Of a stretch of 64,000 nt of DNA, positions 25,484 to 34,190 are shown piece by piece. Numbering within the stretch: position 1 is the stretch's first letter; each line of letters opens with the position of its first letter. Origin of the DNA: GCA-002790365 sp964617905 (GTDB taxonomy: Bacteria > Bacteroidota > Ignavibacteria > Ignavibacteriales > Ignavibacteriaceae); NCBI GenBank assembly GCA_964617905.1, contig CAZTZZ010000002.1, positions 39,534 through 103,533 on the forward strand, written 5' to 3'. Below the pieces are notes generated by a model. It had not been told where the DNA came from. It saw nothing but the letters and a program-made list of their open reading frames with translations, and ran no database searches. The position numbers were made by a program, and so were the translations under genes.

Positions 25484-27097
25484 ATGTTTGAAAAAGAAAT
25501 AAAGTTTATAACGGATTTCAGTCTTGAGAAAATAAAGTCCCTTGGTCCGTATTTTTCTTTTAAAGATATTTTATCTACAGACATCCATCCTTCAATAACT
25601 AAATATATTTCTGCCGAGTTAAGTTTCCTTATTTATGAAGACAGACAAAAACTTTTATCTTCGTCAGTATTTAATTACTCAGACACAAATGTATTCAAAC
25701 TGCTAAAAAGTGTAGATAATGAATTAAAAAAAAATAAATCTATATCTTTTCAAGATATGAAGAAACTTGTTCTGCAATCTGTTTCCTTTAATGCAAATTT
25801 TGTTTTAAGACCAAAATGGTCATTAGTTAAACTTATTTACAATGAATCGGAAACAAAGAGTGCTGAAGAAATAATTTTGATGATGAATTATATTTATTAC
25901 CACGAATATTTGGGAAGTATCGTTACCGAATATATTGAAAAGAAAAAACTATCTTCAATTTCTAAAGATAAGTTTGAAGAAATAATATTAAAGATTGATA
26001 CTGCCCTTATTCAAAAAGATTTGAAATCTTATATAGACAATTCATTTGCCGCTATGCTTGAATTTTTCGGAATAGGTGGTAAAAACAAAGTAAAAATTGA
26101 TACCGATTATATAGAAATATTTTTAAAGGAAAAAAATCTGATTGAACAGCTAATGAAGCTGAAAAAAACTTTTGGTAAAGGAATTGTTAAGGATATTGAA
26201 GAAATAAAGGAAGTAATTTTTAGCGATAAAATTTCCGCCGATATTGAACAAAGCAATATAGCCTTTAAGAAAGAAAAGGATGAAAAACCTTTAATTAAAG
26301 AGAATGAAGTGGAAAAGACTGCCGGTAATATTGAATCTGAAAAAAATGAAATAGATCAGTCCGAAAATATCGGAGAGGAAATCATAGAGACAAATGAATC
26401 AACCAAAATAATTGATGATAGTACAATAACAGAAAAAGATGAATTGTTAAATACGGAAAACGATGATGAGTTACTTACATTGTTCGACAAAGAATTAAAA
26501 GCTCTTTCGGAAGAGAGCAATTTGGAAAGTGATATACACTTTTCTATTAATGAAGAAAGTAATGTCAATGTTGAAGAAAATGAGTTAGTTGAAAGTGAAG
26601 ATACTGAGAACAAAAATAATTTGGACTTAGGCAGTGATGTAAATAATGAAATTCCTGAAAGTAATGAATTTCCGACAGATGATGTTGGACAAATACAATC
26701 GACGGGCATAGATGAAGAATACGAGGAAAGTAATTTTATTGAGGGAATTCCTGACGATACATTAAGTACTGAAGAGCAAGATATACGTGAAGATGAAGAT
26801 ATTACTGAACAAAATAACAATGAAACTAAACCTGAGATTGAGACTGTTACTAAGCCGAAAAGAGAAAATGATATTTTCCATTATCTGAGCGATAAAGAAA
26901 TTGAAAAAATTGTAAGCAATGTATTTAATGAAGACCGGGAAGATTTTGCGACAACACTTGAAAAAGTATCTGAATGCGAATCGTTCGAAGAAGCGAATGA
27001 AATAATTAAAGGAGTATATATTTCTTACAGAGTTAATATGTACACTAAAGATGCTTCAACTCTAACCAATGCTATCTCCAAATATTTTAATCAATAA
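25484..27097 (+). CDS. unrecognised acidic protein upstream of obg
   Basis: Protein of 537 aa that I do not recognise. Residues 1 to about 250 look globular and mainly helical (FEKEIKFITDFSLEKIKSLG opening). Residues about 255-455 are low-complexity, rich in Glu, Asp, Asn and Ser (for example DESLNTENDDELLTLFDK-like stretches) and probably disordered. The last 80 residues are again helical and charged (HYLSDKEIEKIVSNVFNEDRED, FEEANEIIKGVYISYRVNMYTK) and look like a conserved binding domain. No signal peptide or membrane segment. The stop is five bases before obg, so it is cotranscribed with a ribosome-assembly GTPase. The frame is open over 1.6 kb with no competing gene, so it is real; the function is unknown. 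Confidence 0.7.
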   Translation: MFEKEIKFITDFSLEKIKSLGPYFSFKDILSTDIHPSITKYISAELSFLIYEDRQKLLSSSVFNYSDTNVFKLLKSVDNELKKNKSISFQDMKKLVLQSVSFNANFVLRPKWSLVKLIYNESETKSAEEIILMMNYIYYHEYLGSIVTEYIEKKKLSSISKDKFEEIILKIDTALIQKDLKSYIDNSFAAMLEFFGIGGKNKVKIDTDYIEIFLKEKNLIEQLMKLKKTFGKGIVKDIEEIKEVIFSDKISADIEQSNIAFKKEKDEKPLIKENEVEKTAGNIESEKNEIDQSENIGEEIIETNESTKIIDDSTITEKDELLNTENDDELLTLFDKELKALSEESNLESDIHFSINEESNVNVEENELVESEDTENKNNLDLGSDVNNEIPESNEFPTDDVGQIQSTGIDEEYEESNFIEGIPDDTLSTEEQDIREDEDITEQNNNETKPEIETVTKPKRENDIFHYLSDKEIEKIVSNVFNEDREDFATTLEKVSECESFEEANEIIKGVYISYRVNMYTKDASTLTNAISKYFNQ

Positions 27098-27102
27098 TAT
27101 AA

Positions 27103-28089
27103 ATGTTTATAGATTACGTAGAAATTGAAGTGACTGCCGGTAAAGGCGGTGACGGTGCCGTTGCATTCAGAAGGGAAAAGTATGTTCCCAAAGGCGGTCC
27201 CTCGGGTGGCAACGGAGGTAATGGCGGAAACATAATAATAAAAGCGCACCACAATCTTACAACTCTTTTGGATTTTAGGTATAAAAGAAAATTCAGAGCT
27301 GAAAACGGTGCACCGGGCGGTACTTCTTTAAAAGACGGAAAGTACGGAAACGATGTAATTTTAAAAGTACCCGTTGGCACAATAATTAAAGATATTACAA
27401 GTAAAAAAATATTATGCGATTTAAAAATTGATAATCAAGAATATTTATTGGCTAAAGGAGGTAAGGGAGGAAAAGGGAACAGTAATTTTGCTACTTCAAC
27501 AAACCAGGCGCCTCGCAGAGCAGAACCGGGCAGAATAGGAGAGACAAAGAAAATTATTTTAGAATTAAAACTTATTGCCGATGTAGGATTGGTTGGATTT
27601 CCAAACGCCGGTAAATCAACTTTAATTTCAACAATATCAGCTGCAAAGCCCAAAATTGCAGATTACCCTTTTACAACATTAGAGCCTAATTTAGGAATTG
27701 TACAATACAAAGAATATAAAAGTTTTATCGTTGCCGATATACCTGGAATAATTGAAGGCGCACACACAGGTAAGGGATTGGGAATAAAATTTTTGCGTCA
27801 CATTGAAAGAACAAAAATATTACTGTTTCTAATCGATATTTCCTCAGAAAATTATGTTAATGATTTTAATATTTTGTTAAATGAAATAAAAAGTTACAGT
27901 AAAGTTCTTTCAGAAAAGAAAATAGTAATAGGACTTTCGAAAGCAGATATTGTTACGGATAAAGAGATAAATAAGATATCGGATTTGATAATTGATAATA
28001 AAAAAATAACTCCCGTTATTTTTTCGTCTGTAAGCGGAAAAGGAATTCAAAATTTGTTAGATGAATTGTGGGGAACAATAAATAATTAG
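27103..28089 (+). CDS. obg: Obg GTPase
   Basis: GTPase of 328 aa involved in 50S ribosome maturation and stress control. Residues 1-158 are the glycine-rich Obg domain (RREKYVPKGGPSGGNGGNGGN and GGKGGKGNSNFATSTNQAPR). The G domain follows: G1 GFPNAGKSTL, G2 TTLEPNLG, G3 DIPGIIEGAHTGKGLG, G4 SKAD, G5 SSVSGKG. The extra C-terminal OCT domain of some members is absent; the short form is common. Start codon ATG without a clear Shine-Dalgarno. It precedes an M48 lipoprotein gene by ten bases. Confidence 0.95.
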   Translation: MFIDYVEIEVTAGKGGDGAVAFRREKYVPKGGPSGGNGGNGGNIIIKAHHNLTTLLDFRYKRKFRAENGAPGGTSLKDGKYGNDVILKVPVGTIIKDITSKKILCDLKIDNQEYLLAKGGKGGKGNSNFATSTNQAPRRAEPGRIGETKKIILELKLIADVGLVGFPNAGKSTLISTISAAKPKIADYPFTTLEPNLGIVQYKEYKSFIVADIPGIIEGAHTGKGLGIKFLRHIERTKILLFLIDISSENYVNDFNILLNEIKSYSKVLSEKKIVIGLSKADIVTDKEINKISDLIIDNKKITPVIFSSVSGKGIQNLLDELWGTINN

Positions 28090-28099
28090 GACAATATTT

Positions 28100-28966
28100 A
28101 TGAAAAATTATAAATATATCATTTTATATTTTTTTATTTCTGTTTTGGTTATTTCAAACGGCTGCGGCACGGGAATAAATTTATTCTCTCAATCCGATGA
28201 TGTGAAACTCGGAAACGAGGTTAGCGGAGAAATCGCCAAAAATTCAAAAGAATATCCTCTTTTTAAAGGGAATCCGTCGGTTAAAAGATATATAACAAAA
28301 AGAATATTTAATCACATTCTTAAATCAAAACAAATTACGAGCAGGAATATTTATAAATATCAGTTGGAAATTATTGACAATCCAAAGGTCTTTAATGCTT
28401 TCGCACTGCCGGGAGGATATATTTATGTATATACGGGTTTATTAAAATATTTAGACTCTGAAGCTGCGTTGGCTGGAGTAATTGGGCACGAGATTGCACA
28501 CGCCGAAAGGAGACACGGCACAAAAAGAATAACAGCTAGTTACGGTGTGGGTTTTTTACTCAATTTGGTTTTGGGAAGGAATCCGTCCCAGGTATCTCAA
28601 ATTGCAAGCAATTTATTTGTCGGTTTAGCATTCTTGGCAAACAGCCGCTCGGATGAAAACGAAGCAGATGAATTTTCTTTTAATTTTTTGAAAGACACAA
28701 GATATTATCAAGGGGGAGTTAAATTTTTCTTTGAACACATGAAAGCAGATAACCTTGTTAAAAATAATCCCGGACAGATAGAAAAATTCCTGTCTACACA
28801 CCCAGATCCGATAGATAGAATTGCTAATACAAACCAAAGATTAAAAACAGCCGGATTACCAATTTTACATTATAATTCTAAAGGGAAAGCCATATACAGA
28901 AATTTATACTTTAGATATGTCAAAAATAAATTAGTAAAGTATTATAAAAGAAAGAAAAGTAATTGA
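28100..28966 (+). CDS. M48 family metalloprotease, lipoprotein
   Basis: Periplasmic zinc protease of 288 aa. A lipoprotein signal peptide ends in a lipobox VISNGC with the lipidated Cys at about residue 22. The zinc motif HEIAH (His130-His134) lies in GVIGHEIAHAERRHG, and the downstream DENEADEFSF supplies the third ligand Glu. This is the BepA/YfgC or LoiP-like group that degrades or assists misfolded outer-membrane proteins; the exact role is inferred. SD-like AGGA lies before the start. The next feature is the tRNA promoter. Confidence 0.88.
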   Translation: MKNYKYIILYFFISVLVISNGCGTGINLFSQSDDVKLGNEVSGEIAKNSKEYPLFKGNPSVKRYITKRIFNHILKSKQITSRNIYKYQLEIIDNPKVFNAFALPGGYIYVYTGLLKYLDSEAALAGVIGHEIAHAERRHGTKRITASYGVGFLLNLVLGRNPSQVSQIASNLFVGLAFLANSRSDENEADEFSFNFLKDTRYYQGGVKFFFEHMKADNLVKNNPGQIEKFLSTHPDPIDRIANTNQRLKTAGLPILHYNSKGKAIYRNLYFRYVKNKLVKYYKRKKSN

Positions 28967-28986
28967 TAAAACCCCGCAAGATTTTT

Positions 28987-29015
28987 TTGAAATTTTAGTT
29001 AATTGTAGGTATATT
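28987..29015 (+). promoter_or_regulatory. sigma-70 promoter of the tRNA-Met/secG unit
   Basis: TTGAAA and TATATT are separated by exactly 17 bases; the predicted transcription start is about 29022, 13 bases before the tRNA. It is the clearest promoter in the window and has no competitor in the 68-base gap. Confidence 0.6.
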
Positions 29016-29034
29016 TACAAGCTAAAATTGAACG

Positions 29035-29108
29035 GGCGGGGTAGCTCAGTAGGTTAGAGCAGTGGAATCATAATCCACGTGTCGGGGGTTCGAATCCCTC
29101 CCCCGCTA
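29035..29108 (+). tRNA. tRNA-Met (anticodon CAT)
   Basis: All four stems fold: acceptor GGCGGGG with CCCCGCT (G-T at the end), D stem GCTC/GAGC, anticodon stem GTGGA/TCCAC around ATCATAA (CAT at 29069-29071), and T arm GGGGG/CCCTC around TTCGAAT. CCA is not encoded. The anticodon stem lacks the three G-C pairs of initiator tRNA, so it is an elongator Met tRNA. An Ile-CAT tRNA modified with lysidine is a less likely alternative. Confidence 0.9.
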
Positions 29109-29127
29109 CAAATTTAAGGAGAATATT

Positions 29128-29487
29128 ATGTACACATTTTTGATAGTAATGGCTTCAATAATTTCAGTTATTCTAATGATAATTGTTTTATTGCAATCGA
29201 GTAAAGGCGGCGGTTTGGCAGGTACGTTTGGAGGAGCAGGTAATATGGGCTCAATGTTCGGCACAAGAAGAACTGCAGATTTTTTAAGCAAAGCAACCTG
29301 GTGGTTGGGCGGATGCTTGTTGATTATTTCAATTGTTGTAAATTTATTTTTTCTACCCGGACAATCAACACAATCACAACGAGATAGTATTATTCAAAAA
29401 TCAGGGCAAAATGCAATACCTCAAAAACCGTCATTACCAAAACAGAATCCTTTACCGACAACGACAAAACCACCCGTTAAAAAATAA
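29128..29487 (+). CDS. secG: preprotein translocase subunit SecG
   Basis: Protein of 119 aa with two membrane helices (about residues 3-21 and 51-71) and the conserved GGGLAGTFGGAGNMGSMFGTRR loop of SecG. It assists SecYEG during protein export. The C-terminus is Pro/Gln/Lys-rich and unstructured. AAGGAG precedes the ATG. It starts 19 bases after the tRNA and should share its promoter. Confidence 0.93.
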   Translation: MYTFLIVMASIISVILMIIVLLQSSKGGGLAGTFGGAGNMGSMFGTRRTADFLSKATWWLGGCLLIISIVVNLFFLPGQSTQSQRDSIIQKSGQNAIPQKPSLPKQNPLPTTTKPPVKK

Positions 29488-29510
29488 TATTAGTTTACAC
29501 AGTAACATTA

Positions 29511-29541
29511 GCCTTGAGGTAAATCACTTCAGGGCTTTTTA
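29511..29541 (+). terminator. terminator after secG
   Basis: GCCTTGAGGT pairs with ACTTCAGGGC (10 bp, with two G-T pairs) around AAATC and is followed by TTTTTA. It closes the tRNA-secG unit. Confidence 0.85.
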
Positions 29542-29630
29542 CTTTTAAATAAATTATCATAATGTGAATTAAAAAATTATTTGGATATATTTTAATAAAC
29601 AAAAAAATTAATAAAACATCGGACTTAACT

Positions 29631-30491
29631 ATGAGGAAACATTCCGAAACTCTAAAAGCTTATCAAAATGCTAAATTTTTAAATTCTTCAGACGGAAGAA
29701 TAATAAGAATGCTGTCTGAATTTTTAGAACCGCAAAGCAGATTCAGAAAACAAAAAATTGTTGACACAATAGTTTTTTTTGGTTCCGCAAGGTTAAAATC
29801 AAAAAGAGAATCAACAGCAGAATTAAATAAATTTAAAACAATGGATGCTAATAGCAACCCAAATTTTGCAGAAAAATTAAGAATGGCTCAGCACCATGTA
29901 AAAATGTCAAAATACTATGAAGATGCGGTACAGCTTTCAAAAAGATTGACTGAATGGTCGTTAAATTTAAAGACTAAAGCAAACAGATTTACTATTTGCA
30001 CGGGTGGAGGTCCGGGGATTATGGAAGCTGCTAACAAAGGGGCAAAACTAGCGTGTGGTAAAACAATTGGTCTTAATATAAGCATACCATTTGAGCAGTT
30101 TGTAAATAAATATGTTCCAAGATCATTAAGCTTTGAATTCCATTACTTCTTTATGAGAAAATTTTGGTTTGCATATCTCGCTAAATCTTTGGTCGTTTTT
30201 CCGGGTGGTTTCGGTACTATGGATGAATTTTTTGAGATACTAACATTGGTTCAGACAGGCAAATTAAAAAAGAAAATGTTGTTAATTGTGTATGATGAAA
30301 AATATTGGAGATCTATTATTAATTTTGATGGACTAATTAAAAATGCCGTTATAAGTAAAAAAGATATGAGACATTTCAAATTTTGTAATTCTGTAGATGA
30401 AACTTTTAATTGTATTACCGAATATTTAAAAACTAATCATTTGATTTCAAGCTGGAAGGAAGAGATGGAACCGAAATTACATATTACTTAA
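29631..30491 (+). CDS. LOG family protein (TIGR00730-like)
   Basis: Protein of 286 aa with the nucleotide-binding signature GGGPGIMEAAN (125-135) and the diagnostic PGGFGTMDEFFE (191-202). Such proteins are phosphoribohydrolases that release cytokinin-like bases or hydrolyse nucleoside 5'-monophosphates; many are mislabelled lysine decarboxylase. It is longer than the 190-aa plant-type form because of an N-terminal extension of about 85 residues, typical of the larger bacterial group. Its own transcription unit is likely. Confidence 0.88.
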   Translation: MRKHSETLKAYQNAKFLNSSDGRIIRMLSEFLEPQSRFRKQKIVDTIVFFGSARLKSKRESTAELNKFKTMDANSNPNFAEKLRMAQHHVKMSKYYEDAVQLSKRLTEWSLNLKTKANRFTICTGGGPGIMEAANKGAKLACGKTIGLNISIPFEQFVNKYVPRSLSFEFHYFFMRKFWFAYLAKSLVVFPGGFGTMDEFFEILTLVQTGKLKKKMLLIVYDEKYWRSIINFDGLIKNAVISKKDMRHFKFCNSVDETFNCITEYLKTNHLISSWKEEMEPKLHIT

Positions 30492-30517
30492 AAAAAAAGT
30501 CCCTCAAAAAGGGACTT
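30489..30517 (-). terminator. terminator of rpsU
   Basis: AAGTCCC and GGGACTT pair around a seven-base loop. On the minus strand they are followed by eight T. It lies six bases beyond the rpsU stop. On the plus strand only AATAATT follows, so it mainly serves rpsU. Confidence 0.88.
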
Positions 30518-30522
30518 AATAA

Positions 30523-30714
30523 TTAATATCTGTTTCTTGTGCGTTTTGCACGGCGGGCAGCTTTAATTTTTTCTTGTCTTTTTTCTATAGATGGCTTAAC
30601 AAAAAAGGTTCTCTTTTTGAATTCTTTTAAAACGCCTGATCTTTCATATTTTTTCTTAAATCTACGAAGTGCTTTGTCTATAGATTCATTTTCACCGACA
30701 GTAATTCCTACCAA
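30523..30714 (-). CDS. rpsU: 30S ribosomal protein S21
   Basis: Protein of 63 aa matching S21 throughout: MVGITVGENESIDKALRRFKKKYERSGVLKEFKKRTFF, ending in a basic tail RRAKRTRNRY. S21 helps mRNA start-site selection on the small subunit. It is last of a minus-strand run behind a zinc-ribbon gene at 24 bases distance, and has a strong terminator. Confidence 0.96.
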   Translation of the reverse strand: MVGITVGENESIDKALRRFKKKYERSGVLKEFKKRTFFVKPSIEKRQEKIKAARRAKRTRNRY

Positions 30715-30738
30715 GTTATTTCACCTCTCTTCTTGTAA

Positions 30739-31119
30739 TTAAGTGTTTAAAGATTCAATTAATTTTTTAAAACCGGATTTTTGAAATTCAACCGAGATTG
30801 AATTTTGACCGTTTGACATTTTTTCTTTTGATAATACTTTTCCGAAATCATTCCATCCTTCGTGAAAAATTGCTTCCCCAATACTAAAAGTTTTAGTCGG
30901 AGAGTAACTCGTACATTCTTCTTCTTCAATTCCTTCTAACGAAACTTTGGTTACCTTTACATCACCTACCAAATCAATAATCATAGTCTGTTTGCATTTT
31001 TTACATTTAGCCCATCGTTTATTTTCTTCTTCGGTATTAATAACATCACCCGCAAGTTCCATCTTTGTAACTGTGTTACAAATAGAACAAAACGCTTCTA
31101 CATTCTTTAATCTTGCCAT
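30739..31119 (-). CDS. zinc-ribbon protein with CarD-like C-terminal region
   Basis: Protein of 126 aa. An N-terminal four-cysteine zinc ribbon uses Cys11 and Cys14 (FCSICNTV) and Cys39 and Cys42 (CKKCKQ). The C-terminal half (YSPTKTFSIGEAIFHEGWNDFGKVLSKE, ending ISVEFQKSGFKKLIESL) follows the SH3-like pattern seen in CarD/CdnL N-terminal domains and in short proteobacterial zinc-ribbon homologues. A role in transcription is inferred and unproven. It lies 24 bases upstream of rpsU. Confidence 0.6.
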   Translation of the reverse strand: MARLKNVEAFCSICNTVTKMELAGDVINTEEENKRWAKCKKCKQTMIIDLVGDVKVTKVSLEGIEEEECTSYSPTKTFSIGEAIFHEGWNDFGKVLSKEKMSNGQNSISVEFQKSGFKKLIESLNT

Positions 31120-31191
31120 AATTTATCATTCCTAAAAATTATCGGACTTTAAATATATTAAAGAAATAGCCTTAAATCAACTAAAATGGGT

Positions 31192-32070
31192 TTAATTATT
31201 TAATATTGAAGGCTGTTTATAGTGAGAAGAGGCAAATTTCAATTTATATTTTTCCGGCAGTTCTTCTTCGGGTAGATTAGAAATCAAAGCACAAATATTA
31301 TTGCTGTCTTTAGTCATAATTGTTAACAAATTTCCAAGATATAGCCTGTACTGATTTCCGTTTTGTAAATATTGATAAAGATCGTTTGTTATAAATAATT
31401 TAGGATTTGTTTTAAAATAATTTTCATCTACTTGGAACATATACAAAAGATTTCCGAGTTTATCTTTATAGACGTAATGCGCAAATTTTACACCGTTATA
31501 ATTTGAAACGAATCCCCCGACCAAATCACAGTTTTCTACAGTTGAAATCTTTATCGGATAAATCACACCATTTGCTTTAAAAAAATCTTGTATTTTTTTT
31601 GGGTCGTTTGAATACATTTGAATAGGCATTTTACCGGAAACAATATTCTGAAAATTATCAACGGCTTGTACAAACATATTTTGAGATCTGCCCCCTTCAA
31701 GTGCTATATTAGTTTCATTATTAATGGAAGGTCCGTTTACTATTAACAGGGCAAAAGCAATAAATATTACAGCAAAAGTACTGAAAGCCACAAATTGTTT
31801 TGTCTTAATTATTGACAACTTGCTCAAAAAATAATTCTGTTTTTGTTTCGGTCTTATTTTATTAAGTATATCGTCTTTCTGATCAACGGATAATGATGCC
31901 GTAGTAATTTTATCTCTTAAAGTTTTTTTCAGCAACTTATGAGTTAAAAATTCGAATTTAAATTTTTTATCTTTCTTTATTTTTTCTATTAATTCTTTTT
32001 CTTGCTTTGTATCATTTATTTCACCGTCAATCAAAGAAGAAATATCATTACAATTAATGTCATCCATCAT
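31192..32070 (-). CDS. anti-sigma factor-like membrane protein
   Basis: Protein of 292 aa with a single membrane helix at about 92-112 (FVAFSTFAVIFIAFALLIVNG). The cytosolic N-terminus (NCNDISSLIDGEINDTKQ) has the DGEI pattern of ECF anti-sigma domains but lacks the HxxxCxxC zinc motif, so it is a zinc-free type. The 180-residue periplasmic part is of unknown fold and contains Cys residues. It starts 17 bases after the sigma factor stop, the classical sigma/anti-sigma order. GAGGAC precedes the start; MM gives two possible initiators. Confidence 0.78.
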   Translation of the reverse strand: MMDDINCNDISSLIDGEINDTKQEKELIEKIKKDKKFKFEFLTHKLLKKTLRDKITTASLSVDQKDDILNKIRPKQKQNYFLSKLSIIKTKQFVAFSTFAVIFIAFALLIVNGPSINNETNIALEGGRSQNMFVQAVDNFQNIVSGKMPIQMYSNDPKKIQDFFKANGVIYPIKISTVENCDLVGGFVSNYNGVKFAHYVYKDKLGNLLYMFQVDENYFKTNPKLFITNDLYQYLQNGNQYRLYLGNLLTIMTKDSNNICALISNLPEEELPEKYKLKFASSHYKQPSILNN

Positions 32071-32087
32071 TTATGTCCTCATAATAA

Positions 32088-32675
32088 TTATTTTTTAATA
32101 TAACCTTCTTTTGATGCGTACTCATATAGTTTTGCAAATAAAATTTTTCTTGCCCTGTGCAGCCTCGATCTCACTGTGCCGATCGGCGATTCGGTAATTT
32201 CAGCTATTTCTTCATAGGAAAACCCTTCCAGGTCGCAAAGAACAATAACTGTTTTAAAATCTTCAGAAAGAGAAGCAATGGCATCTGTTATTTCATCACC
32301 CAAAAGATTTCTAAATATTTCTTCTTCGAGGTGGTTATTAGTTGTAAATGAAGCCTTTATTTCCTCATAAAAATTTTCAACATTATTATAATCTACCTTT
32401 TCAGGCTGTTTTGCTTCTTTTCTGTAGTCATTTATATATGTGTTTTTCATTATTCGAAACAACCATGCTTTGCAATTAGTTCCCCTTTTAAATTTATCGA
32501 AAAACCTAAATGCCTTAATATAGGTTTCTTGGACCAAATCGTAAGCATCGTCGCGGTTGGTTGTTAAACTAACTGCAAAATTATACAATGCATCCATGTG
32601 AGGTTCGGCTTCCTGCTTAAAGGAAGCATACAATTGCTCATCGTTGTTTAATATGGAAAATAAAATTGGAAGCAT
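32088..32675 (-). CDS. ECF RNA polymerase sigma factor
   Basis: Sigma-70 family protein of 195 aa. Region 2 (EPHMDALYNFAVSLTTNRDDAYDLVQETYIKAFRFFDKF, CKAWLFRIMKNTYINDYRK) and region 4 (SEDFKTVIVLCDLEGFSYEEIAEITESPIGTVRSRLHRARKIL) are complete. It is RpoE-like. It is sandwiched between an M14 carboxypeptidase (two bases upstream) and its probable anti-sigma factor, suggesting an envelope or extracellular stress response. The regulon is unknown. Confidence 0.93.
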   Translation of the reverse strand: MLPILFSILNNDEQLYASFKQEAEPHMDALYNFAVSLTTNRDDAYDLVQETYIKAFRFFDKFKRGTNCKAWLFRIMKNTYINDYRKEAKQPEKVDYNNVENFYEEIKASFTTNNHLEEEIFRNLLGDEITDAIASLSEDFKTVIVLCDLEGFSYEEIAEITESPIGTVRSRLHRARKILFAKLYEYASKEGYIKK

Positions 32676-32677
32676 TT

Positions 32678-34093
32678 TTAATAATAAACTATACCGTTAA
32701 TATTTTTGTCAAAATCTTTTTCAAAATCTAGGATAAATCCGTTTACAACTATTTTAATGATTTTACCGTTTTTACTTATATAAAAATCGGCAGGACTGTC
32801 TTTTTTCATTTTGTTTATTTTATTTTTATTCCTTGTTGAGAATATATTAATGGGCGATTGTAAATAATTCATATTGTTCGTTTCTTCAACAACAAAATAA
32901 GTATATCCCTGTTTAATTAACTGTTTTATTTCCGACAGTTTTAGTTCGTTCAAATTTTTGAATACTTTTTTGTATGTTTTTCCGGGATGGATTTTACATC
33001 CAGATAAATCAAATTCTTCATATCCGTAAAATGTCGAGAGATCACCAATACCGCCTATTTTTGATTTCTGATAATAGGTAGACTTATTTTCTGTTTCTAC
33101 TTCTTCTTTAATAATTCCGATATCTGCCTTAAAACTTTTTCCGTTTTCTTCAAAAGATAAATTTCTTAAAATTATATTTAATAGTTTCTCTTCGTTAAAA
33201 GGAATTTCATTATAAAATGACAGGTTAATTTCTTCATATTTTTTATTGGCTATTAAAAAAAGAGATGAAAGTATTCCGGTAAAGTTAAGTTTTCTTATAA
33301 ATTGTTTTTCAGTGTCTCCTTTTCTTCCGCCCGATTCTATGAGTATTGTGCTGCTTCCTAAACTTTGAAACATATCTCCGTAAGCTCTCGGTTCAAATTT
33401 GTCGGAATATCTTGCAATACTATCCGGAATATATTTTGAAAGTACTTTATACATTGCACCGATTACTTTCATAGAATTCTCTCTTGCGGGATTGAGAGAT
33501 TTTTCTTTATTGTATGCAGGAGCTAAAAAAGAAATTGTTGCCGGATTTCCTGTGCTACCGGCTGAGTAAAGAATGCTCTGGTCGTGCAGGTTAAATGAAA
33601 AGACAGGCTCTATTTTTTTGAACGATTCCATCAATATTCTGCCTTCGGGAGTTTGTAGTGCAATTGCATCTCTGTTAATATCAATGTTAAATATGTTTTC
33701 TCTCTGGAATAATTCTGTACCGTCTGGATTTACCATCGGCAAGAAATATAAAGTTAGATTATTAAGAATTGTTTCCCTGATATCATTTAAAATTGTCTTA
33801 TCCGAAAAGAAATTAAAAATATCAAATAAAGCCATTGTAGCTGTAGATTCGTTGCCGTGCATCTGTGACCAAAGAAATATGTTTGTATTACCTTTGCCAA
33901 TACTTATAAGTTCTAAATCTCTTCCTAATACGGATTTGCCCGCAGCCCGGAAATTGAATTTTTTTCTGAATTCATTTTTTTCAAAAATTTTAAACATATC
34001 GGAATGTTTAAATCTTCTCTGCGTAATACTCTCTTCTTTGAATGTATCGTAATTCTCAAAAATTAGATCCGTAATAGTCTGTATATTTTTCAT
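32678..34093 (-). CDS. M14 family zinc carboxypeptidase
   Basis: Protein of 471 aa with the M14 zinc site: His79 and Glu82 (SQMHGNEST), His170 (FSFNLHDQS), and the substrate residues NPDGTELF and DINRDA. A likely catalytic Glu lies in ILIESGGRKGD. No signal peptide is seen, so it is cytoplasmic or exported otherwise. The C-terminal 150 residues form an additional domain of unknown role. It is first in the operon with the ECF sigma factor, an unusual placement. Confidence 0.85.
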   Translation of the reverse strand: MKNIQTITDLIFENYDTFKEESITQRRFKHSDMFKIFEKNEFRKKFNFRAAGKSVLGRDLELISIGKGNTNIFLWSQMHGNESTATMALFDIFNFFSDKTILNDIRETILNNLTLYFLPMVNPDGTELFQRENIFNIDINRDAIALQTPEGRILMESFKKIEPVFSFNLHDQSILYSAGSTGNPATISFLAPAYNKEKSLNPARENSMKVIGAMYKVLSKYIPDSIARYSDKFEPRAYGDMFQSLGSSTILIESGGRKGDTEKQFIRKLNFTGILSSLFLIANKKYEEINLSFYNEIPFNEEKLLNIILRNLSFEENGKSFKADIGIIKEEVETENKSTYYQKSKIGGIGDLSTFYGYEEFDLSGCKIHPGKTYKKVFKNLNELKLSEIKQLIKQGYTYFVVEETNNMNYLQSPINIFSTRNKNKINKMKKDSPADFYISKNGKIIKIVVNGFILDFEKDFDKNINGIVYY

Positions 34094-34121
34094 TATTATT
34101 CTTTAAGTTTTGACTGTAATA

Positions 34122-34145
34122 ACTGTTAAATTCAAATATAACAGT
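34122..34145. promoter_or_regulatory. inverted repeat in the divergent M14/redoxin promoter region
   Basis: ACTGTTA and TAACAGT are separated by ten bases in the 97-base region between the divergently transcribed M14-sigma operon and the redoxin gene. It may be an operator. Chance occurrence in AT-rich DNA cannot be excluded. Confidence 0.35.
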
Positions 34146-34190
34146 AAACAATAAATATTTCTAATAAAAACAATTTTTATCAGGTTTAAT

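Noticed and set aside
26356..26820. Minus-strand open frame of 154 aa opposite the acidic protein
   Set aside because: A Ser/Leu-rich mirror of the Glu/Asp/Asn codons; no ribosome binding site or known fold.
29035..29108. Initiator tRNA or Ile2 (CAT) tRNA
   Set aside because: Lacks the three G-C pairs of initiators, and the body resembles elongator Met tRNAs of the group; Ile2 not fully excluded.
33573..34052. Plus-strand open frame of 159 aa opposite the M14 gene
   Set aside because: Lies wholly within a well-supported M14 peptidase with complete zinc site; composition is a shadow.
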